From Spirosoma arboris (GTDB lineage Bacteria > Bacteroidota > Bacteroidia > Cytophagales > Spirosomataceae), in the NCBI RefSeq assembly GCF_009754945.1, contig NZ_WPIN01000023.1, positions 1 through 64,000 on the forward strand: a stretch of DNA of 64,000 bases. Reading direction: 5' to 3'. Under the pieces are notes generated by a model that did no database searches, was not told where the DNA came from, and was given only the letters and a program-made list of their open reading frames with translations. Position numbers and translations under genes: made by a program. Shown here piece by piece: positions 59,901 to 64,000 of the stretch (the stretch's first letter is position 1; every line of letters begins with the position of its first letter).

Positions 59901-60482
59901 AGTATTGAAAAAATACCGGGTTCACTAATGCCGCCGGGATTAACCGCCAGCCTAGATAAAGAGGAGTTTGTGAACCTCATTGGATTTCTGTCAAAAATGG
60001 GTGAATCGGGGAAATTCCGAGTACCCACAGCCCGATTTGTACGTCGCTGGAATACCGTTTCGGCCAACAAAGAACTGGCTAAAAAAATTGGGACAGACGG
60101 GATCGGCTACATTGCGAAGGATAATGCAAAAGTATCGTGGCAACCTGCGTATAGTAAAGTAGCTGGCGACTTGCCTCTGGACGAACTACCGGTCATTGAC
60201 GTGAATGCAGGTAAGCGATACAGCTTCGTTCGATTCGATATTGAAGTGGTTAGTAAAGGAAATGTAAATCTGGCCATGAACTCAACGGCTGGTTTAAGTG
60301 CCTGGGTGGGTCAAAAGCCACTTAAACTAACCGATCGTGGCGTAGTGGCCGACTTTTCGCAGGGAATTCATTCGATTACAGTGGCGATTGACCGAAGTGT
60401 ACAGAAAGATGGCTCTCTTAGTATTCAACTTCTGGACGCAGATAGTTCACCTGCTCAAACAAGGCTTGTGATAGGACGTTAG
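56982..60482 (+). CDS. PVC-type heme c-binding dehydrogenase with HEAT repeats
   Basis: Very large exported protein (1166 residues). The order is an N-terminal membrane-type signal (about 8-30), a six-bladed sugar-dehydrogenase-like propeller (about 40-390) with DTDGDGKADK calcium-binding-like repeats at about 107 and 150, a HEAT/ARM-like helical region (about 410-850), a mono-heme cytochrome c domain with CLTCH at 886-890, and a C-terminal beta domain (about 1040-1166). This matches the Pirellula/Verrucomicrobium-type families TIGR02604 and TIGR02603. It is thought to oxidise carbohydrates and pass electrons to a c-type chain; substrate unknown. Its tight linkage to two esterase-like genes suggests a sugar-processing unit. 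Confidence 0.9.
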   Translation: MNVMKTSWLPKFFRRLIIIPAILLITSSVNQDNRQENPNPDVKRELDSFKVADGFEVTLFAAEPLVAKPIQMNWDADGRLWVVSSTAYPHLKTGEQANDKIFVLEDTDGDGKADKSTIFAEGLITPTGILPGDGGVYVANSTEILHFADTDGDGKADKKRRILAGFGTADTHHLIHTFRWGPEGLLYFNQSIYIYSHVETPAGIKRLEGGGVWQLNPKHLELDVYAKGLVNPWGLQFDRWGQSFLTDGAGFEGINYAFPGATFLTSPGAARILRGLNPGQPKHSGLDVVSGRHLPESWQGSVITNDFRANRINRFKLEEQGSGYASKQAEDLLWTDHVAFRPVDISVGPDGAIYVADWYNPIIQHGEVDFHDPRRDHEHGRIWRIVAKNRPLVKKTQLSKASISELLEDLKVPEDWTRLQAKQVLKARGTKEVIPALQKWVQELDKKDADYEHQLLEALWLYQTLEVVNEPLLLQLLNAENHKARAAALRALELWYPKLSNVPALLTKAVGDKHPQVRLEAVIALRKVQTAEAARTALTVLDNPMDEFLDFALWQTVRELEPLWMTRLKSDPAFFGNFKKATFALKSVSNPTAVAQLAQLYQKDQIPEEYQKDVIGSIAKFGSAADLTIIFDKALQENSSSTKRVTTQTSQLSALEEAARRGVKPSGNLNRITGFIDNEDDAIATNAIRLIGLWGLNEQNETLVSLAQKGDKGKRKAALGALAALNTDQARKSLIDLTGAKNPADVRLAAASQYVSVNGTEAAKIGADLLRTLPPQTDVSELFQAFLTNKQGTRALADELTARKIPENRAKEGRQFMQRGVPYNRRNADEVKLLTQALEASGGVLVPEKMPQELTAQEITSLAKTAKETADPVKGELVFRKSNLTCLTCHAIGGAGGRIGPDLSSLGTSSPAETIIRSILYPNQSIKEGFELQRVAKKDGSELMGYLVGNGSSELIIRDVSGSEVSIPKSQISSIEKIPGSLMPPGLTASLDKEEFVNLIGFLSKMGESGKFRVPTARFVRRWNTVSANKELAKKIGTDGIGYIAKDNAKVSWQPAYSKVAGDLPLDELPVIDVNAGKRYSFVRFDIEVVSKGNVNLAMNSTAGLSAWVGQKPLKLTDRGVVADFSQGIHSITVAIDRSVQKDGSLSIQLLDADSSPAQTRLVIGR

Positions 60483-60486
60483 TTAA

Positions 60487-60516
60487 TGTACCCACGGGCT
60501 GAAGCCCGTGGGTACA
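60487..60516 (+). terminator. Hairpin after the PVC-type dehydrogenase operon
   Basis: TGTACCCACGGGCT (60487-60500) and 60503-60516 are perfect complements (14 bp, 2-nt centre). It starts 5 nt after the stop at 60482 and separates the operon from the small gene at 60545. There is no T-run. Confidence 0.65.
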
Positions 60517-60544
60517 ATTCATACAACCTACAACTTTAGAAATT

Positions 60545-60754
60545 ATGAACCCGGAAATGAAATCTGGTCTCGCTGAGCTCATTGCTCAATTAGAAGCACT
60601 ACAAATAAAGGCAACGAGCTTGTTGGGATCTGTTGACGCGAATCACCCTGATGCGCACCAGATTACCGACGCAGCCGGATTTATTACGGACGCCATCAAT
60701 AGTCTGCAAAAAATAGGATTTGGTCTGGAATCCGAAACCAGCTATGACGACTAG
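60545..60754 (+). CDS. Small acidic helical protein of unknown function
   Basis: 69 residues, mostly predicted helix with an acidic tail (SETSYDD) and heptad-like spacing (LAELIAQLEALQIKATSLLG). There is no signal peptide or known motif. It is supported as a gene by an ATG, good amino-acid composition and a place between two hairpins that mark transcript ends, but without similarity data the evidence is modest. It could be a regulatory or adaptor peptide for the nearby two-component genes. Confidence 0.5.
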   Translation: MNPEMKSGLAELIAQLEALQIKATSLLGSVDANHPDAHQITDAAGFITDAINSLQKIGFGLESETSYDD

Positions 60755-60794
60755 TCGTTCTGTTGATCTATCCCAAGTATAGAGGCAAAATTTC

Positions 60795-60866
60795 AAACGC
60801 AGAGACGCGGAGAACACAGCGTGGATAAATCATCCTCAACTCTATGTTCTCCGCGTCTCTGCGTTT
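60795..60866. repeat. Perfect 22-bp inverted repeat (CAGAGA family)
   Basis: Arms 60795-60816 and 60845-60866 are exact complements with a 28-nt loop. The arm includes CGCAGAGACGCGGAGAACA, similar to the 34-bp element at 21119-21208. It lies between the small gene and the convergent receiver gene. Confidence 0.85.
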
Positions 60867-60881
60867 AAAGAATATAACTAC

Positions 60882-61322
60882 TTACTGGTCATTACTGTGT
60901 CGGACATCCAGCAACGTAACGGTCTCAAACCAGTAGGTTTTTAAATTGCTTAAATACGTCTTCCAGTCACCGTAGCTAAACGGTTTAACCGTAAAGGAGG
61001 ACGCACCGAATATATAAGCTCGCTCTACAATCTGAGCTGTTTTATTCGCCGACAACACGACAACGGGTAGGACACGGCCTTTCGGATGGGCACGTAACAG
61101 CGCAAGAAAGTCTAATCCGTCAACTTTATCCTGTAAGTCGATATCGAGTAAAACAATTTTTGGGCCTTTTCCTTCGAGCTCTTCGATATACTGTTTTGCT
61201 TCTTCGAATGAGCTGACATGGATAAATGAAGCTTCGGTGAAGCTAGTTTTTGCCGCCTTACTCAGGATATCGGCTACATTGGGGTCATCATCGACCAGTA
61301 AAATGGGAAATTGGCTGGACAT
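60882..61322 (-). CDS. Stand-alone response-regulator receiver protein
   Basis: 146 residues, receiver domain only. Acidic pocket residues are Asp11 and Asp12 (VDDDPN), the phospho-acceptor is Asp60 (VLLDIDL), and the conserved Lys is in TVKPFSYG. There is no output domain, so it would act through protein contacts, as CheY-like and Spo0F-like regulators do. It starts 18 nt after the stop of the multi-PAS kinase on the same strand, its probable partner. Confidence 0.9.
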   Translation of the reverse strand: MSSQFPILLVDDDPNVADILSKAAKTSFTEASFIHVSSFEEAKQYIEELEGKGPKIVLLDIDLQDKVDGLDFLALLRAHPKGRVLPVVVLSANKTAQIVERAYIFGASSFTVKPFSYGDWKTYLSNLKTYWFETVTLLDVRHSNDQ

Positions 61323-61340
61323 ATCCGGTTAAGAGTGGGT

Positions 61341-63779
61341 TTATGCAGGAAAATACAAGCTAAAGGTAGCGCCTTGCCCAGGTTTACTATGAGCCGTAAT
61401 AGCACCACCGTGGTTAGCTACTACTTTTTCGCAGATGGCTAGCCCAATGCCTGTTCCAGCAAATTCACTCTTGCTATGCAGTCGTTGGAAAACCTGAAAT
61501 ATACGATCTATATACTTTTCGTCAAAACCAATACCGTTGTCTGAGACCTCAATACAATGGTACATTGGTGTTACGCGGCCAGGCTTTATAGAGGGAGAAA
61601 GCTCAGAATTAGCTACCGTTCTGGCAGTTACCTGAATCACTGGAGCGATAGTGGGCTGGCGAAACTTTAGTGCATTACTCAGTAAGTTCTGAAATAACTG
61701 CTCCAGCTGTGACTTGTCGCCCTGAATTCTGGGTAACGGATCGACTGTGACAAGAGCACCCGTTTCCTGGATACGCAAATCTAAATCGCCCAGAACGGTG
61801 CCAACTACATTATTAAGAGAGACTAAAGAGGATGCGTCTTGCCGGGTAGAAATCCGTGAAAAACTCAGCAGGTCTTTAATCAGGTTTGACATCCGGCTGG
61901 CTGCTGCCTGCATGCGCTCCAGATAGCCAATGCCATCGCCCAATTGGGCTGCATACTGACTTTTGAGCAAATCACCGAATTGCTGCACCTTGCGCAATGG
62001 CTCCTGTAAGTCATGACTGGCTACATAAGCGAACCGCTGCAAGTTCTCATTGGATCGGCTATATAGCTGATTGGCTTCTTCCAGTTCTTCGTTGGTGGCT
62101 GCGTATTCTTCATTCGTAGCTGCCAGTTCTTCGTTGATTGCCGAAAGTTCTTCATTCGCAGCTTCCAATTCTTCTGTGCGTTCCTGCACCTGATGTTCCA
62201 GGGCAATCTGTAACTGACGTTGGGAAGTAATATCCTGTGCTGTACCCGTAAGCGACAATGGCTCTCCAGCGTCATCATAAAACACCTGTGCCTGTGCACT
62301 TATAATACGTACCTGACCCGTAAGCCGGTTAATAATTGGATGCTCATTGTGATAAATACCGGATGAACCGGGCGCAATAGTGGCGGCTATTGCATCGGCA
62401 ACCGATTGCCTGAACTCGTCGGGGAGCGGATTATAGGCTTCGTCCATGCTCTTCGTTGACTCGGAGAAACCTAGCCAGTCCATAAATCGCTCCGAATAGC
62501 TAAAGCGGCTGGTTTTGACGTCCATACTCCAGGTAGCGAGTTCGGCTAGTTCAATAGCCCCCCGAAGAGAAGATTCTGTTTTTTCCAGTTGCTGCTTGGC
62601 CAGAATCAGGTCTGTTATTTCGGCAGCCGTATTCATTACGCCGTACACCTTTCCCGAAGCGTCGTAGAGGGGTGTAAAACTATAATTGAAATAGTACGGC
62701 TGTAATTTCCCATCTACAGTAATATCGACACGTTGGTTTTTGGCGTGGAAAGGCGTACCAGTTGTGTACACATGATCCAGCTGCTCAAAAATTTCCTGAT
62801 TTGACAGTTCGGGTAATAGCTCCGAATACAACTTGCCCACCACATCATCGCCCTTTCCGAATACCGCTTTAATTGACTGATTAGCAAGTTGTATCCGCAT
62901 GTTGCGACCCACATAAACGCCAATAGGGAAGGGCGCACTTTCGACCAGACTGCGCATTTGGGCTTCGCTGTTCTCAAGTTTCTGCAAGGCTAGTACCTGA
63001 TCTGTAACGTCCAGGACCAGACCTGTAACCTCCCATGGTTTGCCTGACTCATCCATGATGTAAGCTCCCTGCACGCGAATCCAGTGAACAGAGCCATCGT
63101 GCCAGATAAACCGAACTTCAAATCGAATCCTACCCGTTACTAACCCATCGGCATAAGCTTGCTGCCGAATAGCACGATCATCGGGATGGATAAAATTAGC
63201 CAGCGTAAACTGATCGAACTGCGTGGTTTCTAGCCCCGTTAGAATTTTAGCCAGTAAAGGTTGGTAATCAATATGTCCATCGGCTAACCGAAGATGAAAA
63301 GTGGCTACATCGGCCACCTCAGTAGCTAGCTGGTTAATCTGCTCCGAAGTAGCTAAATGCTCCTGTTGCCGTATCAGGGCCGTAACGTCCTGAGCAATAC
63401 CCGATAACCGAATGGGATTTCCCTGTTGATCAAAATGGGCTTTGCCTTTACATTGCACCCAACGTGATGGATGAGCGTCGCTCTCGAGGGTACGGAGTTG
63501 AATATCAAACAGACCATCGGATGGGCTATCGAACGCTTCTTGCCTGGCTGCATCTACCCGCTCCCGATCGTCGGGATGAATTCGGGTGAGTACCTGCTGG
63601 AAAGGAACCGTCTCCTCGCCCGGAAAACCAAATAGTTCCTGGCAACGAGTATTCCAACGGATAAGCTGGTTACCGGGGGTAAAATCCCAGGTACCGATTC
63701 CGGTAGCCTGTAGTGTAAATTGTAACCGCTCAAGTTCGGCGGCTATATCCTGATCGAAGGGCTTTTGCTCGTCGGTCAT
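61341..63779 (-). CDS. Multi-PAS sensor histidine kinase
   Basis: 812 residues with no signal peptide or transmembrane segment, so a cytosolic sensor. About four PAS/PAC domains lie at about 12-135, 150-265, 270-395 and 405-525. A long coiled coil with near-exact heptads (ANEELSAINEELAATNEE, about 528-575) connects them to HisKA (FAYVASHDLQEPLRKV, about 578-645) and HATPase (about 690-812, ending GATFSLYF). The architecture fits light-, redox- or metabolite-sensing kinases; no ligand motif could be fixed. It is co-transcribed with the receiver 18 nt downstream. A weak TTACTTTG-like promoter box (7/8) lies about 50 nt upstream on the minus strand (63829-63836). Confidence 0.93.
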   Translation of the reverse strand: MTDEQKPFDQDIAAELERLQFTLQATGIGTWDFTPGNQLIRWNTRCQELFGFPGEETVPFQQVLTRIHPDDRERVDAARQEAFDSPSDGLFDIQLRTLESDAHPSRWVQCKGKAHFDQQGNPIRLSGIAQDVTALIRQQEHLATSEQINQLATEVADVATFHLRLADGHIDYQPLLAKILTGLETTQFDQFTLANFIHPDDRAIRQQAYADGLVTGRIRFEVRFIWHDGSVHWIRVQGAYIMDESGKPWEVTGLVLDVTDQVLALQKLENSEAQMRSLVESAPFPIGVYVGRNMRIQLANQSIKAVFGKGDDVVGKLYSELLPELSNQEIFEQLDHVYTTGTPFHAKNQRVDITVDGKLQPYYFNYSFTPLYDASGKVYGVMNTAAEITDLILAKQQLEKTESSLRGAIELAELATWSMDVKTSRFSYSERFMDWLGFSESTKSMDEAYNPLPDEFRQSVADAIAATIAPGSSGIYHNEHPIINRLTGQVRIISAQAQVFYDDAGEPLSLTGTAQDITSQRQLQIALEHQVQERTEELEAANEELSAINEELAATNEEYAATNEELEEANQLYSRSNENLQRFAYVASHDLQEPLRKVQQFGDLLKSQYAAQLGDGIGYLERMQAAASRMSNLIKDLLSFSRISTRQDASSLVSLNNVVGTVLGDLDLRIQETGALVTVDPLPRIQGDKSQLEQLFQNLLSNALKFRQPTIAPVIQVTARTVANSELSPSIKPGRVTPMYHCIEVSDNGIGFDEKYIDRIFQVFQRLHSKSEFAGTGIGLAICEKVVANHGGAITAHSKPGQGATFSLYFPA

Positions 63780-63965
63780 TGATTCGTCAGTGATTACAGA
63801 TAAATTTCTTGCAGTTAACTAGATATAGCAAAGTAAGGTTTTACGTTTAGAGGAAACCGTCATCTATTAGCTTACTTTTTTGGTAAATAGCAGAACTTGG
63901 GATAATTAGTAGGGCAGCTTGGGAATAGTCAAATTCATCGTCGGTTTTTGTAAGGCAATACGTTT

Positions 63966-64000
63966 ATGATTTTTGATGCGATTGTGGTCGGATTAGGGGC
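63966..64000 (+). CDS. FAD-dependent oxidoreductase, 5' end only
   Basis: The first 11 codons plus two bases of a gene cut by the window edge. The peptide MIFDAIVVGLG is a Rossmann beta-strand and glycine-rich start typical of FAD-dependent oxidoreductases such as the sarcosine or N-methyl-tryptophan oxidase group. The ATG is at 63966. The preceding gap (63780-63965) has no clear promoter beyond AT-rich sequence. A longer read is needed for any finer call. Confidence 0.45.
   Translation, partial: MIFDAIVVGLG

Noticed and set aside
1..64000. CRISPR arrays, tRNA or rRNA genes, prophage
   Set aside because: No regularly spaced direct repeats of 24-37 nt, no cloverleaf or rRNA sequence, and no phage structural or integrase genes were seen.

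Overview
The window reads as chromosome of a Bacteroidota bacterium, most likely a Cytophagales member close to Spirosoma. Evidence: two SusC/SusD outer-membrane uptake pairs, a hybrid two-component regulator with a periplasmic propeller domain, a FecR/ECF-sigma pair feeding a SusC with an STN domain, a PorU-type (type IX secretion) C25 peptidase, TAnnTTTG-type promoters and little sign of Shine-Dalgarno sites. The genus is an inference from gene content. No rRNA, tRNA, CRISPR array, prophage or intact insertion sequence was seen.

Layout. 1-2.7 kb: two-subunit molybdenum hydroxylase (IorA/IorB type). 2.7-14 kb: a DeoR-family repressor divergent from a SusC-SusD-GH20 hexosaminidase-RidA-PLP enzyme-amidohydrolase operon, with a striking TTGCAA array in the divergent promoter region; this looks like an amino-sugar or N-acyl amino compound utilisation locus whose three last enzymes all carry export signals. 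14-16.5 kb: CDGSH protein, OsmC protein, pyrE, and a guanine-deaminase-like gene divergent from pyrE. 16.6-22 kb: kdnA-kdnB-lspA-kdsA-kdsC-kdsB, a nearly complete set for making and activating 8-amino-Kdo (Kdo8N), an LPS sugar known from Shewanella. 22-30 kb: GT87-like membrane protein, thiamine pyrophosphokinase, P1 (DmpA-like) peptidase, membrane glycosyltransferase-like protein and PorU2, then a LytTR regulator. 30.5-44.5 kb: hybrid sensor, ECF sigma, FecR, second SusC/SusD, a Tat-exported FAD oxidoreductase and an exported protein with a flavinylation-like motif. 44.6-50.6 kb: Asp-box propeller protein, OmpR-type regulator and sensor kinase, a coiled-coil membrane protein and a membrane endonuclease/exonuclease/phosphatase. 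50.6-53.4 kb: M81 peptidase and GAPDH. 53.7-60.5 kb: an operon of two SGNH-type proteins, an acetyl-xylan-esterase-like hydrolase and a giant PVC-type heme c dehydrogenase. 60.5-64 kb: a small acidic protein, a stand-alone receiver, a multi-PAS histidine kinase and the first codons of an FAD oxidoreductase cut by the right edge.

A second layer is non-coding. At least a dozen strong inverted repeats sit at gene ends and inside operons, including perfect stems of 34, 23 and 22 bp, and several belong to families that recur within the window. One family member forms the last codons and stop of the sensor kinase ending at 48062. A 122-bp MITE-like palindrome lies at 53407-53528. Direct repeats spaced by whole helical turns lie in front of the LytTR gene and the deaminase gene and look like operator arrays.
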